NCBI RefSeq assembly: GCF_000371785.1
Contig: NZ_AQUI01000002.1
Span: 4,265,352 to 4,329,351, forward strand
Direction: 5' to 3'
Origin: Actinopolyspora halophila DSM 43834
GTDB taxonomy: Bacteria; Actinomycetota; Actinomycetes; Mycobacteriales; Pseudonocardiaceae
Length of the DNA: 64,000 bases
A program made the position numbers and the translations under genes. Shown in pieces: positions 1 to 10,046 of the stretch; the stretch's first letter is position 1; the number at the start of each line of letters is the position of its first letter. The notes beneath the pieces were generated by a model, which had not been told where the DNA came from, searched no databases, and saw only the letters and a program-made list of their open reading frames with translations.

Positions 1-725
1 AAGACGTGCGCACCGAGTTGCCGGTCGGCCAGCAGCCCCATCAGAGCGGCGGTCAGGATCGGGAAGGCCATCAGGATCAACACGCTGGTGACCAGGATGT
101 TCCAGGTGAAGATCGGCATCCGCCACATGGTCATGCCCGGGGCGCGCATGCAGACGACGGTGGTGATCATGTTGACACCGCCGAGGATCGTGCCGAGACC
201 GGAGACGACCAGGCCGGAGATCCACAGGTCCGGGCCGATCCCGGGGGAGTGGAGCGCGCTGGACAGCGGTGTGTAGGCGAACCAGCCGAAGTCGGCGGCG
301 CCGCCGGGAGCGAGGAAACCGCTCACCACGGTCAGCCCGCCGAACAGGTAAAGCCAGTAGGAGAACGAGTTCAACCGCGGAAAGGCCACATCGGGGGCAC
401 CGATCTGCAGCGGCAGGATGTAGTTGGCGAAACCGAACAGGATCGGGGTCGCGTACAGCAGCAGCATGATCGTGCCGTGCATGGTGAACAGCTGGTTGTA
501 CTGCTCCTGCGACAGGAACTGCATCCCCGGCACCGCGAGCTCACCACGGATCAGCATGGCCATCAGACCGCCGACCAGGAAGAAACCCATCGAGGTGACC
601 AGGTAGAGAATGCCGAGCTGCTTGGGATCGGTAGTGCGCAGCAGCCCCAGCAGTGTGGATCCCTTGGACGTCTTTCGCACCGGATAGGGGCGCGAAGTGA
701 TCGGCTCTGGCGCGACGGCCGTCAC
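1..725 (-). CDS. ctaD: Cytochrome c oxidase subunit I, N-terminal part (runs off the window)
   Basis: Catalytic subunit of the aa3-type terminal oxidase, a membrane protein that reduces oxygen to water and pumps protons. About 241 N-terminal residues are present; the gene continues beyond base 1. The translation begins [15 protein letters not shown] and includes the helix motif [15 protein letters not shown] near residue 83, where the conserved His of TMHG ligates low-spin heme a. Further typical segments are [21 protein letters not shown] and [15 protein letters not shown]. The start is GTG at 723-725, behind AGGAGG at 730-735. The family is about 550-580 residues long, so more than half is missing. 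Identification is very secure; regulation is not visible. Confidence 0.95.
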   Translation of the reverse strand, partial: MTAVAPEPITSRPYPVRKTSKGSTLLGLLRTTDPKQLGILYLVTSMGFFLVGGLMAMLIRGELAVPGMQFLSQEQYNQLFTMHGTIMLLLYATPILFGFANYILPLQIGAPDVAFPRLNSFSYWLYLFGGLTVVSGFLAPGGAADFGWFAYTPLSSALHSPGIGPDLWISGLVVSGLGTILGGVNMITTVVCMRAPGMTMWRMPIFTWNILVTSVLILMAFPILTAALMGLLADRQLGAHV

Positions 726-1328
726 GGTGCCTCCTGCACTGCCTCGAAGACGTTGTCGGCCCCGACCACGGGACCGCCCGGCCCGTCCGGGCCGGCTAAC
801 CCTGATGACAGCGCCGCAACCGGCTTCGGTGAACTTGGCCTGCCGGTGCTCGGTTGGGTTACTGCCATCTGCGGATATTAGCTCTGACCCTCAACTCCGC
901 TGCGTCCGGGCCGTAGTCACCCTATTCATCGACTTTTCCCGAAGCACCCGGGCTGAGATCCATCCAACACACGAGGACGGGCAGTTCTCCACATCTCCAC
1001 GCGCGGGAACGCTTCGGTCCACTTCGGCCGGTCCCGCCGAAGAGCCCCGCAGGGATCCGCCGGGCTCCCGCGGGAGCGCTCCTCGCACGCCTTCCACCCC
1101 TGTTCACGGAGTCGTCGCCCACCACTGCCCCCTCCGGCGCCTCGGGTGTACACGCCCGAGGCCCCACCACCTACGCGACTCGTCCCGAACGGACCCCTTA
1201 AGCTGACGGTGGACCACCCGCGCAGGTGGGACGGAACTTCAGCGGTACGAAGGGCTCCGCAGGCGTGTCGACGTGCCCGGCACTCGGCTCGCTCGGGGTG
1301 GATCAGCATGTCCGGAGGCGAAGCTACG
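726..1328. other. Intergenic region between divergent ctaD and DUF305 lipoprotein gene
   Basis: About 600 bases without a convincing gene on either strand. The open frames here lack ribosome binding sites and recognisable domains. It must hold the promoters for ctaD (leftward) and the DUF305 lipoprotein (rightward). A TAATAT hexamer read leftward near 875-880 could be a -10 element for ctaD, but no good -35 partner is seen. Confidence 0.4.
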
Positions 1329-1955
1329 GTGCGCAAAAGCACGATCATCGGCATCCTGGGGGCCGCTGCGGTCCTGGCACTGAGCGGCTGCTCGCCGAAC
1401 TACGAGCAGGACAGCGAGCAGAAGCCCGCAGCGGGAACACCACCGCCCGCGAGCGCGATCGCCCCCGCGGAGGCTCCTGCCGAGACGGCGAACGGCAACA
1501 CCGACCTGGAGTTCGCCCAGCAGATGGTGGCCCATCACCGGGCCGAGCAGCAGCTGCTCGAGGTCGCGCTGAACAACGCCAGCAGGCAGAACGTGACGGA
1601 TCTCGCCGAGCAGCTCGAACAGCAGCACGGCGAGAACGTCGAACAGCTCGAGAGCTGGCTGTCCGAGCACGGTGAGGGCGAGGTCACGGCCGAGGACCTC
1701 GAAGCGGGACAGAACTCACAGATGCCCAGCGCCGACGTCTCCGGGGAGGTCACCGAGCTCGAAGAGGCACAGCGGGGCCAGTTCCCGGGGCTGTGGGTCA
1801 AGGCCATGATCGAGCACCACGAATCGGTCGTGGAGATGACCGAGACCGAACTCGACCAGGGATCGGACGAACAGGTGAAGTCGATCGCGCAGCGGATTCT
1901 CGACTCCAGGCAGGAGGAGCTGGACGAGTTGAAGCAGCTGCGCGAGCAGCTCTGA
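1329..1955 (+). CDS. DUF305 family lipoprotein
   Basis: Predicted secreted, lipid-anchored DUF305 protein of 208 residues; function unknown, though the family is often linked to metal or envelope stress. The start is GTG at 1329 behind GGAGG at 1314-1318, giving VRKSTIIGILGAAAVLALSGC: a basic N-terminus, a hydrophobic core and a lipobox ending in LSGC. After an acidic, Pro/Ala-rich linker come the two DUF305 signatures: FAQQMVAHHRAEQQLL and, in the second half, MIEHHESVVEMTETEL. Each has a His-His pair that could bind metal. An in-frame ATG at 1308 would place seven residues before the signal peptide and is less likely. A second DUF305 protein lies at 34.4 kb. Confidence 0.85.
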   Translation: MRKSTIIGILGAAAVLALSGCSPNYEQDSEQKPAAGTPPPASAIAPAEAPAETANGNTDLEFAQQMVAHHRAEQQLLEVALNNASRQNVTDLAEQLEQQHGENVEQLESWLSEHGEGEVTAEDLEAGQNSQMPSADVSGEVTELEEAQRGQFPGLWVKAMIEHHESVVEMTETELDQGSDEQVKSIAQRILDSRQEELDELKQLREQL

Positions 1956-2161
1956 GACGAGCCTGGCCGTTTCGGCTTTCATGAGTGGTCGCTCGGCCGG
2001 GCCTCCCGCGGGATCTCCCCGGTAGGCCCGGCACCGGGCCGACATCGGGTAGCTGACGGACGCCGAGCTGGGTCCGCCCCCGCACGGAGGTGTTCGTCCC
2101 GGTCGGGTACCGCTAGAGTCCCCGTCCGGCAATCCTTGGGCCGACCTGCGCGGGTGACACG

Positions 2162-2848
2162 ATGCGGCAGAATCTCGTCTTCGACGCCGATGACACGCTG
2201 TGGGAGAAAAACGTCCTGTTCGAGCGCGCCGTGGAATCGTTCATCGACCACCTGGCTCATCCGCGTCTTTCGCGGGAGCAGGTACGTTCCAGGCTGGACG
2301 AGGTGGAGAAGGTCAACTGCCGGATCCACGGTTACGGAGTGGACAGCTTCGAACGCAGTCTCGCCGAGTGCCTGGCCGAGCTCCGCGACGGTCGCGGCGT
2401 CACGGATTCCGACCTGGCCGAGCTGCGCGGTGCCTGCGCCCCCATCAGGGAGCAGCGGATCGAACTGATCGACGGTGTCGCGGAGACGCTCCGTGAGCTG
2501 TCCCGGCGGCACGAGCTGTACCTGCTCACCAAGGGTGATCGGACCGAGCAGACCGGCAAGATCGAGGCCTCCGGGCTGAGCGGCCTGTTCACCGACGTCG
2601 AGATCGTCGCCGAGAAGAACCCGGAAACGTACAAGTGGTTCGTCGCCGACCGGGTGCTGGATCCCTCCCACACCTGGATGATCGGCAACTCGCCCAGCTC
2701 GGACGTCTGGCCCGCGCTGAACGCGGGACTGAACGCGGTGCTCGTCCCACACCCGCAGACCTGGTCGTTGGAGATGCGTGGTCTTCCCGGGCAGCGGGAG
2801 GACTTCCGCGAGATCGGGTTGTTCCACGAGCTCGGCGAGCACTTCTGA
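2162..2848 (+). CDS. HAD superfamily hydrolase
   Basis: Cytoplasmic haloacid-dehalogenase-type phosphatase of 228 residues. All four HAD motifs are visible: I, FDADDTLWE near residue 7, with the nucleophile Asp; II, YLLTKGD in the middle; III, the lysine in IVAEKNPETYKWF; IV, MIGNSPSSDVWPALNAG near residue 180. A helical cap lies between motifs I and II. The FDADDTLW variant is typical of HAD proteins once grouped as (S)-2-haloacid dehalogenase or nucleotidase-like. The substrate cannot be inferred. The gene stands alone between the DUF305 lipoprotein and the SDR gene. Confidence 0.85.
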   Translation: MRQNLVFDADDTLWEKNVLFERAVESFIDHLAHPRLSREQVRSRLDEVEKVNCRIHGYGVDSFERSLAECLAELRDGRGVTDSDLAELRGACAPIREQRIELIDGVAETLRELSRRHELYLLTKGDRTEQTGKIEASGLSGLFTDVEIVAEKNPETYKWFVADRVLDPSHTWMIGNSPSSDVWPALNAGLNAVLVPHPQTWSLEMRGLPGQREDFREIGLFHELGEHF

Positions 2849-2928
2849 GCGGCCTTCCTCCCCGCTGACGGAACACCGCTCCCCGCCCGGCGACGTCCCG
2901 GGCAGGCCATCTCCTCGGCTCGATCCTC

Positions 2929-2963
2929 TTTACTTTACGGCACAGTAACCTACTATGGGTAAC
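2929..2963 (+). promoter_or_regulatory. Candidate promoter/operator upstream of the SDR gene
   Basis: A locally A/T-rich patch in otherwise GC-rich sequence. TTTACT (2929-2934) and TACTAT (2951-2956) are 16 bases apart and could be -35 and -10 hexamers. The short inverted repeat TTAC-N6-GTAA (2935-2948) and a repeated GTAAC (2945 and 2959) overlap them, which would suit a TetR-type repressor. Read by eye only. Confidence 0.3.
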
Positions 2964-3024
2964 TTAGCCGGTCCGCTTCCGACCGGTCATCGCCGTAGCC
3001 AGCTCGTCGAGCCAGGGAGGCCCC

Positions 3025-3906
3025 ATGCCCACATCGATGTCGGGCAAAGTCGTTGCCATCACGGGTGCCGCACGCGGGATCGGCGCCCAGACAGCGCGGG
3101 AACTCGCCCGCAGGGGCGCGCTGATCTCGCTCATCGGTCTGGAACCCGCGGAACTCGCCGCGGTGGCCGCCGAACTCGGCGCCGACCACGTGTGGGTCGA
3201 GGCCGACGTGACCGATGCGGACTCTATAGACGCCGCGCTCGACGAGACGGCACGACGACTCGGCGGCATCGACGTCGTGGTCGCCAACGCGGGAGTCGCA
3301 CCGTTCGGCACGGTCCGCCACCACGACCCCAGAGCCTTCACCAAAACCGTCGACGTGAACCTCAACGGGGTTTTCCACACCGCACGCGCGGGGCTTCCGC
3401 ACCTCGTGGAGCGACGCGGCTACCTGCTGGTGGTCTCCTCGCTGTCCGCCTTCGCCCCGATAGGAGGCATGGCGGCCTACACCGCGAGCAAGGCCGGCTC
3501 CGAAGCGCTGGCCAGCGCGCTGAGCTCCGAGATGAGCCACCTCGGAGTGGACGTCGGCAGCGCGCACCCCTCCTGGATCGACACCGACCTCGTCCGCGAC
3601 GCCTCCGCGGACCTACCGAGCTTCCGGGCGATGCGCGCGAAACTGCCGTGGCCGATGCACTCGACCACCACGGTGGAGGACTGCGCGCGGGCGATCACCG
3701 CGGGAATCGAACGACGCGCCCGGCGCATCTACGTACCGAGGTCGGTCATGCTGATGCACTGGCTGCGCAACCTGCCCGCCTCCCGACTGGTGGAACGCCT
3801 GATGAAACCCACCACGCGCAGGTTGATGCCGCAGATGGAGTCCGAAGTGGCCGGACTGGGGCGCGGTTTCAGCACGCGGAACCAGAAACTGCAGTCCGGG
3901 GACTGA
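3025..3906 (+). CDS. Short-chain dehydrogenase/reductase (SDR)
   Basis: Classical SDR oxidoreductase of 293 residues, probably NAD(P)-dependent and cytoplasmic. It shows the cofactor motif TGAARGIGAQTA near residue 12, the NAG motif in VVANAGVAPFG, the catalytic Ser in VVSSLSAF and the catalytic YTASK. The C-terminal extension of about 60 residues (from YVPRSVMLMHWLRNLP) is common in actinobacterial SDRs that often act on lipids or steroids; the substrate is unknown. The start ATG is preceded by GGGAGG at 3014-3019. The gene faces the sdh operon tail to tail. Confidence 0.85.
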   Translation: MPTSMSGKVVAITGAARGIGAQTARELARRGALISLIGLEPAELAAVAAELGADHVWVEADVTDADSIDAALDETARRLGGIDVVVANAGVAPFGTVRHHDPRAFTKTVDVNLNGVFHTARAGLPHLVERRGYLLVVSSLSAFAPIGGMAAYTASKAGSEALASALSSEMSHLGVDVGSAHPSWIDTDLVRDASADLPSFRAMRAKLPWPMHSTTTVEDCARAITAGIERRARRIYVPRSVMLMHWLRNLPASRLVERLMKPTTRRLMPQMESEVAGLGRGFSTRNQKLQSGD

Positions 3907-4033
3907 TCGAGGTTCTCCGATCTCCCCGCCGTGGGTGGTCGCTGAGCGGAACCTCCCGTCCGCACGGGAGCGGAATTCCCCGAGTCCGGGCGGCGGCGTT
4001 CGGAAGGGCGGGTCACGCTCCCCGGTAACGCTG

Positions 4034-4100
4034 GGAACGTTTCGCGCGAAACCGTCGCTCCGGAATCGCTCCGGAGAACACGTTTCGCGCGGAACGTTCC
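4034..4100. terminator. Long inverted repeat between convergent SDR and sdhB
   Basis: Two 19-base arms, GGAACGTTTCGCGCGAAAC (4034-4052) and GTTTCGCGCGGAACGTTCC (4082-4100), form an inverted repeat with one mismatch around a 29-base loop. Each arm also contains its own near-palindrome around CGCG. It lies between two genes that end toward each other, so a bidirectional terminator is likely. There is no clear U-tract, as is often the case in actinomycetes. Confidence 0.55.
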
Positions 4101-4138
4101 GAGACAGGCACACCCCACCCGGAGCGCACCCGAGCGGA

Positions 4139-4897
4139 TCACTCCTTCTTCCGGCGGAAGAACCGCAGGATCGGGTCGTAGCGACGATCGGCCACGCGCT
4201 CCTTGAGCGGAATCAGCGCGTTGTCGGTGATCTGGATGTGCTCCGGGCACACGTCGGTGCAGCACTTCGTGATGTTGCACATCCCGAGCCCGTGCTCGCC
4301 ACGGGCCTCCTCCGGGCGGTCCCCGCCCCGTTCCGCGTAGTCGTCGAGCGGGTGCATCTCGAGCTCGGCCACGCGCATCAGGAAACGCGGTCCGGAGAAG
4401 GCCTCCTTGTTCTCCGCGTGGTCCCGGATCACATGACAGGTGTCCTGGCACAGGAAGCACTCGATGCACTTGCGGAACTCCTGGGAACGCTCCACGTCCC
4501 GCTGCTGCATCCGGTACTCGCCGGGCTCCAGCCCCTCCGGAGGCGTGAAAGCGGGAACCTCGCGCGCCTTCACGTAGTTGTACGAGACGTCGCACACGAG
4601 ATCCTTGATCACCGGAAAAGCGCGCATCGGGGTGACGGTGACGACCTCCTCTGGATCGAACAGCGACATCCTCGTCATGCAGGTGAGCCTGGGCATGCCG
4701 TTCACCTCGGCCGAGCACGATCCGCACTTGCCCGCCTTGCAGTTCCACCGCACGGCGAGATCCGGGCACCGGGTGGCCTGCAGCCGGTGCAACAGGTCGA
4801 GGACCACCTCGCCCTCCTCCGCCTCGACCTCGTAGTCCCGCAGCTCACCCGATTCGGAGTCCCCGCGCCACACTCGCAGGTGCGCCTGGTGTCCCAT
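4139..4897 (-). CDS. sdhB: Succinate dehydrogenase/fumarate reductase iron-sulfur subunit
   Basis: Electron-transfer subunit of complex II: passes electrons from the flavoprotein through three iron-sulfur clusters to the membrane anchor. 252 residues from ATG at 4897 (MGHQAHLRVWRGD); an in-frame ATG six codons upstream is less like homologues and has a poorer ribosome site. The N-terminal [2Fe-2S] ligands are in CKAGKCGSC plus a later Cys in RLTC. The C-terminal ferredoxin domain holds CIECFLCQDTC and CNITKCCTDVCPEH for the [4Fe-4S] and [3Fe-4S] clusters. Last gene of the sdhC-sdhA-sdhB operon, 60 bases after sdhA. Confidence 0.95.
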   Translation of the reverse strand: MGHQAHLRVWRGDSESGELRDYEVEAEEGEVVLDLLHRLQATRCPDLAVRWNCKAGKCGSCSAEVNGMPRLTCMTRMSLFDPEEVVTVTPMRAFPVIKDLVCDVSYNYVKAREVPAFTPPEGLEPGEYRMQQRDVERSQEFRKCIECFLCQDTCHVIRDHAENKEAFSGPRFLMRVAELEMHPLDDYAERGGDRPEEARGEHGLGMCNITKCCTDVCPEHIQITDNALIPLKERVADRRYDPILRFFRRKKE

Positions 4898-4957
4898 CGC
4901 CGATCCCTTCCACACAGCCGTTCACAGCGGTTCCCGTACCGGTTCTCCCCGGCCTCG

Positions 4958-6865
4958 TCACTCCGTTCGGGAGGCCGTTTCCACCACGGCCAGCTCCTCC
5001 GCGGTGAAGTACTTCTCCAGCTCCTCGCGGGAGAACAGCCGCATCAGGTCCGCGCGCATCGGTTCCTGAGCCTGCTCGGAGACCTCCACCGCGCCGTCGC
5101 GCAGGACGCAGCCCAGCAACCGGCTGCGCCAGTTGGGGTCCATGCGCGGGTGGTCGTCCCTGGTGTGCCCTCCCCTGCTCTCGGTCCGCCGCAGGGCCGC
5201 CGCGGCTACGCACTCGCCGACCAGCAGCATGTTGCGCACGTCCAGCACCAGGTGCCATCCGGGGTTGAACTGGCGATTGCCCTCCGGCACGGCCAGCCTT
5301 CCGGCACGCTGCCCGATCTCGGCGATCTGCTCCAGCGCCGAGCACATCTCCTCCCCGTCCCGGATGATGCCGACCAGCCGGTTCATCACCTGCTGCAGTT
5401 CGGACTGCATCGTGTACGGGTTCTCCGCGCCACGCGCGTCGGCGACCTCGAAGGGCGCCAGCGCCGCACCGACGGCTTCGTCCACATCGGATGGGTCCAC
5501 CTCGGGGCGCCGCTCCAGCCCGGACACGTAGTCGGCCGCCCCGGCTCCCGCGCGCTTGCCGAAGACCAGCAGATCGGACAGGGAGTTGCCGCCGAGCCTG
5601 TTCGACCCGTGCATCCCGCCGGCCACCTCGCCAGCGGCGAACAGCCCCGGCACCGCGGAGGCGGCCGAGTCCGGGTCCACCTCGACCCCGCCCATCACGT
5701 AGTGGCAGGTGGGCCCCACTTCCATGCTCTGGGAAGTTATGTCCACATCGGCCAGTTCCTTGAACTGGTGGTGCATGGAGGGCAGCCTGCGCATGATCTC
5801 CTCGGTGGAGAGCCTGCCCGCGACGTCCAGGTAAACTCCCCCGTGCGGACTGCCCCTGCCCTCCTTGACCTCGTTGTTGATCGCACGAGCCACCTCGTCG
5901 CGCGGCAGCAGTTCAGGAGGTCTGCGGTTGTTGTCCGGATCCGAGTACCAGCGGTCGGCCTCCTCCGGCCCGTCCGCGTAGGACGCCTTGAACACCTCGG
6001 GCACGTAGTCGAACATGAACCGGCGCCCCGTCGCGTCCCGCAGCACTCCGCCGTCCCCGCGCACGGACTCGGTGACCAGGATCCCCTTCACACTGGGCGG
6101 CCAGACCATTCCCGTGGGGTGGAACTGCACGAACTCCATGTTGATCAGCCGAGCGCCCGCGCGCAGCGCCAGGGCGTGTCCGTCCCCGGTGTACTCCCAC
6201 GAGTTCGAGGTGACCTTGAAGGACTTTCCTATGCCACCGGTGGCCAGCACCACGGTCGGAGCCGTCAGGCGCACGAACCTCCCGTTCTCCCGCCAGTAAC
6301 CGACCGCCCCGGCCATCCGGTCACCGTCGCGGAGCAGGTCGGTGACCGTGAACTCGGCGAACACCCGCAGTCCCGCCTCGTAGGACCCGTGCTCGGCCCG
6401 GTCCCGCTGCTGCAGCGACACGACCTTCTGCTGCAGGGTGCGGATCAGCTCCAGCCCGGTCCGGTCCCCGACGTGCGCCAGCCGCGGGTACTCGTGGCCG
6501 CCGAAGTTGCGCTGGCTGATCTTCCCCTCCGAGGTGCGGTCGAACAGCGCTCCGTAGGTTTCCAGCTCCCACACCCGCTGGGGCGCCTCGGTGGCGTGCA
6601 GCTCGGCCATCCTCCAGTCGTTCAGGAACTTGCCCCCGCGCATCGTGTCGCGGAAGTGCACCCGCCAGTCGTCCCCGGAGTTGACATTGCCCATGGCGGC
6701 CGCGATACCGCCCTCGGCCATGACGGTGTGCGCCTTGCCGAACAGCGACTTGCACAGTATCGCCGTCCGCATCCCTCGCGAACGTGCCTCGATCGCGGCA
6801 CGCAGTCCCGCCCCGCCCGCTCCGATCACGATCACGTCGTACTCGTGGGTCTCGATCTCGGCCAT
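4958..6865 (-). CDS. sdhA: Succinate dehydrogenase/fumarate reductase flavoprotein subunit
   Basis: Catalytic subunit of complex II, oxidising succinate to fumarate on covalent FAD at the inner face of the membrane. 635 residues from ATG at 6865 (MAEIETHEYDVIVIG), with AGGAGGA upstream. Residues 11-20 are the dinucleotide-binding VIVIGAGGAG. His46 in KAHTVMAEGG is in the usual position for covalent FAD. Active-site segments VQFHPTGM and SVRGDGGVLRD are present. A long compatible frame runs upstream into sdhC, but the conserved start and ribosome site fix the N-terminus here. Confidence 0.95.
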   Translation of the reverse strand: MAEIETHEYDVIVIGAGGAGLRAAIEARSRGMRTAILCKSLFGKAHTVMAEGGIAAAMGNVNSGDDWRVHFRDTMRGGKFLNDWRMAELHATEAPQRVWELETYGALFDRTSEGKISQRNFGGHEYPRLAHVGDRTGLELIRTLQQKVVSLQQRDRAEHGSYEAGLRVFAEFTVTDLLRDGDRMAGAVGYWRENGRFVRLTAPTVVLATGGIGKSFKVTSNSWEYTGDGHALALRAGARLINMEFVQFHPTGMVWPPSVKGILVTESVRGDGGVLRDATGRRFMFDYVPEVFKASYADGPEEADRWYSDPDNNRRPPELLPRDEVARAINNEVKEGRGSPHGGVYLDVAGRLSTEEIMRRLPSMHHQFKELADVDITSQSMEVGPTCHYVMGGVEVDPDSAASAVPGLFAAGEVAGGMHGSNRLGGNSLSDLLVFGKRAGAGAADYVSGLERRPEVDPSDVDEAVGAALAPFEVADARGAENPYTMQSELQQVMNRLVGIIRDGEEMCSALEQIAEIGQRAGRLAVPEGNRQFNPGWHLVLDVRNMLLVGECVAAAALRRTESRGGHTRDDHPRMDPNWRSRLLGCVLRDGAVEVSEQAQEPMRADLMRLFSREELEKYFTAEELAVVETASRTE

Positions 6866-6900
6866 GTGGTGTACGGCTCCTCCTCGTAACCGGTGGCGAA

Positions 6901-7695
6901 TCAGTTGATCAGGCGCGGATCGGGGAAAGCCCCGGCCGCGACGAGCATCACGTACAGGTCCACCAGCGCCACTGAGATCAGGGACGCCCAGGCGAGTGAC
7001 ATGTGTCTGCCGTTCAGGCCACTGACCCAGGTCCACATGCGGTACCGCACGGGATGCTTGGAGAAGTGGTTGATCCGTCCCCCGATCAGATGTCTGCAGG
7101 AGTGGCAGGAAAGGGTGTAGGCCCAGAGCAGCACCACGTTGACCACCATGAGCAGGGTTCCGAGGCCGATGCCGAACCCTCCGTTCACGCCCTGGAAGGC
7201 GAGCACGGTGTCGTAGGTGAGCACCGCGGCGACCAGCAACGCGGTGTAGAAGAAGTAGCGGTGGGAGTTCTGCAGGATCAGCGGAAAGCGACTCTCGCCG
7301 GTGTAGCGCCGATGTGGCTCGGTCACCGCGCACGCGGGAGGGGACGCCCAGAACGCCCTGTAATAGGCCTTGCGGTAGTAGTAGCAGGTCAGCCGGAACC
7401 CGAGCACGAAAGGCAGCACGAACACCGGCGGCGGGATCCACGGGGCCAGATCGGGGAAGGGTGTGCCGAGATGGCTCGCCCCCGGAACGCACGCCTCGCT
7501 GAGGCAGGGGGAGAAGAACGGGGCGAGGTAGTGCTGCTCGGGAGCCCAGTACCACTGGTTCATGAAGGTGCGTACCAGGCCGTAGATCACGAAGGCGGAC
7601 AGCCCCAGGGCTGTCCCCAGGGGCGGCAACCACCACCGATCGGTTCGCAGGGTTCGTGCACGGCGTCGACCGGATGTGGTTGTGGGAGCGGACAT
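6901..7695 (-). CDS. sdhC: Succinate dehydrogenase membrane anchor with Cys/His motif
   Basis: Single membrane anchor of complex II, 264 residues from ATG at 7695. About five hydrophobic segments: near 26-42, 88-104, 148-166, 176-195 and 234-254. Residues 197-202 read CHSCRH, just after the fourth segment; other cysteines are at 64, 69, 104 and 122. This matches the mycobacterial Sdh1-type anchor, reported to hold a membrane-embedded Rieske-type [2Fe-2S] cluster rather than heme; ligand assignment here is my inference. First gene of the operon, 35 bases before sdhA. No separate sdhD is seen. Confidence 0.85.
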   Translation of the reverse strand: MSAPTTTSGRRRARTLRTDRWWLPPLGTALGLSAFVIYGLVRTFMNQWYWAPEQHYLAPFFSPCLSEACVPGASHLGTPFPDLAPWIPPPVFVLPFVLGFRLTCYYYRKAYYRAFWASPPACAVTEPHRRYTGESRFPLILQNSHRYFFYTALLVAAVLTYDTVLAFQGVNGGFGIGLGTLLMVVNVVLLWAYTLSCHSCRHLIGGRINHFSKHPVRYRMWTWVSGLNGRHMSLAWASLISVALVDLYVMLVAAGAFPDPRLIN

Positions 7696-7857
7696 GCTCG
7701 ACCTCTGGGGTTCGCGGGTGGCCTTGATCGGGTGGGAATCGTGCTCGAGTGGTGTTTTCCGGTCGGGCCGTTGGCCGGCTCGGGGCGCTCTTCGGCGCCG
7801 ACGGCGCCGAAGCACACCGCCCGAGCACCTACGCCGGGGGAGAGCGGAAAACTTCGA

Positions 7858-8202
7858 TCAGTCGTCGCGCGCTGCCTGGCCTCCCAGGCCCTCGTCGTCG
7901 GCCCCGCGCCACCAGGAGGGCTCGTAGGGGGTGTCCGGAATCTCGACGACCTCGTGCTCGGCCTGCCCGCTCCGCCCCCCGGTGGTTTCGGGAGGAGTCG
8001 TCGAGCGGGTCCCGGAACGCTGCCGCGGTGGTCCCGGGGCGGTCGTCGACAGTTCGGAAACGTCGATCTCGAGTCTCTGGAAGTCGTTCTCGATGCGCCG
8101 CACCACGGGGATGTCCCCGTAGCGCGCGTACAGCCCGTCGACACCGGTGCGCAGCTGGGCCAGCGCCCGCAACACCTCACCCAGTTCAGTCGTCGAGGAC
8201 AT
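7858..8202 (-). CDS. Small hypothetical protein upstream of the sdh operon
   Basis: 114 residues from ATG at 8202; an AAGGGG lies at a good distance, whereas the nearby GTG at 8211 has none. The N-terminal half is predicted helical (TELGEVLRALAQLRTGVDGLYARYG and so on), followed by a Pro/Thr/Arg-rich linker and an acidic tail with YEPSWWRG. No known domain. It lies 160 bases before sdhC on the same strand and could be cotranscribed with it; a helper role for complex II is only a guess. Confidence 0.65.
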   Translation of the reverse strand: MSSTTELGEVLRALAQLRTGVDGLYARYGDIPVVRRIENDFQRLEIDVSELSTTAPGPPRQRSGTRSTTPPETTGGRSGQAEHEVVEIPDTPYEPSWWRGADDEGLGGQAARDD

Positions 8203-8322
8203 CTCCGACACCCCTTCAGCGTTCCGACCCGTTCACAGCACGACTCTGCACCCGACAAGTGTAAGTGGCAAGAGACACATGTGATCAATGACGCACCGAA
8301 CGCCTCCGGGGTGCGGGAATCC

Positions 8323-8505
8323 TCATCCCGCGAAAAGGTGACGGACGAAGGTGACCAACGACTGGAAGACGAAGGAAACACTGTCGAACAGCACAGTCGC
8401 GCCCTGGCGGGCGATGCCTGCCGCGCCGACAGGATCACGCACCACCAGGTAGCCGACGGCTATGCCCGCGAACGCCACCAGAATGAGCACACTTTTACGG
8501 TCCAC
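8323..8505 (-). CDS. Small single-span membrane protein
   Basis: 60 residues from GTG at 8505, with GGAGGT at 8511-8516 and a five-base spacer. [22 protein letters not shown] is a basic N-terminus followed by one membrane helix. The rest has a second moderately hydrophobic amphipathic stretch, [20 protein letters not shown]. No family recognised. It has its own ribosome site and lies between the sdh cluster and the aldo/keto reductase. Confidence 0.6.
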   Translation of the reverse strand: MDRKSVLILVAFAGIAVGYLVVRDPVGAAGIARQGATVLFDSVSFVFQSLVTFVRHLFAG

Positions 8506-8749
8506 TCCCGACCTCCGCGTCCCGAACGGCCGCAAATCGAGGACCACTCTCGCACGATCAGCCCATTCACAGGAGGCGACAGCGCCGGAAAGGCACCGAT
8601 TCGTGCGACACGCGGCACGGTTCCCGGAACCGTCCGGGGCCCGCACCGCTCTCCGCGGAGGACGAGCCCGTCCGATGTTCTCGTGTTCCCCCGGCGCGGG
8701 GGGCATACTCGTGCTTGAAACGATCAAGCGATCGATGTGGAGCCTTCGA

Positions 8750-9742
<993 letters not shown>

Positions 9743-9799
9743 GCGGCACGGCTTCGCGATCGCCGGAGCGGCGACTCGCCCGCCCCGGCGTCCCGAAGT

Positions 9800-9839
9800 G
9801 TGGTGCCGCCTCGCCCTTCCCCGCGGGAGGCGGCACCAC
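9800..9839 (+). terminator. Hairpin downstream of the aldo/keto reductase
   Basis: A perfect 13-base stem: GTGGTGCCGCCTC (9800-9812) pairs with GAGGCGGCACCAC (9827-9839) around a 14-base loop. No T-run follows. Otherwise the 300 bases between the reductase and the DUF2188 gene show nothing recognisable. Confidence 0.5.
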
Positions 9840-10046
9840 GCCCCCAGTGTGCGCGCCACGCCCCGCAGCGTCCCGCAGCGACGCTCCCTCGCCCGACGAG
9901 TCGACCTCTCCGGCGGAGTCGCCCGGAGAGCGGTGTTGACGAGCGGGTGGGGAATTGATCGCCTTGGTCCGGGTACCCGAGTGGTGTAGGAACGCCCGAA
10001 CACGGGTAAGCCGGAACAGGACGTTTCCCCTTCCGGAGAGGCAACC

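Noticed and set aside
3935..6889. Plus-strand open frame of 984 codons
   Set aside because: It is the antisense of sdhB and sdhA; no ribosome site or family, and caused by high GC with few stops.
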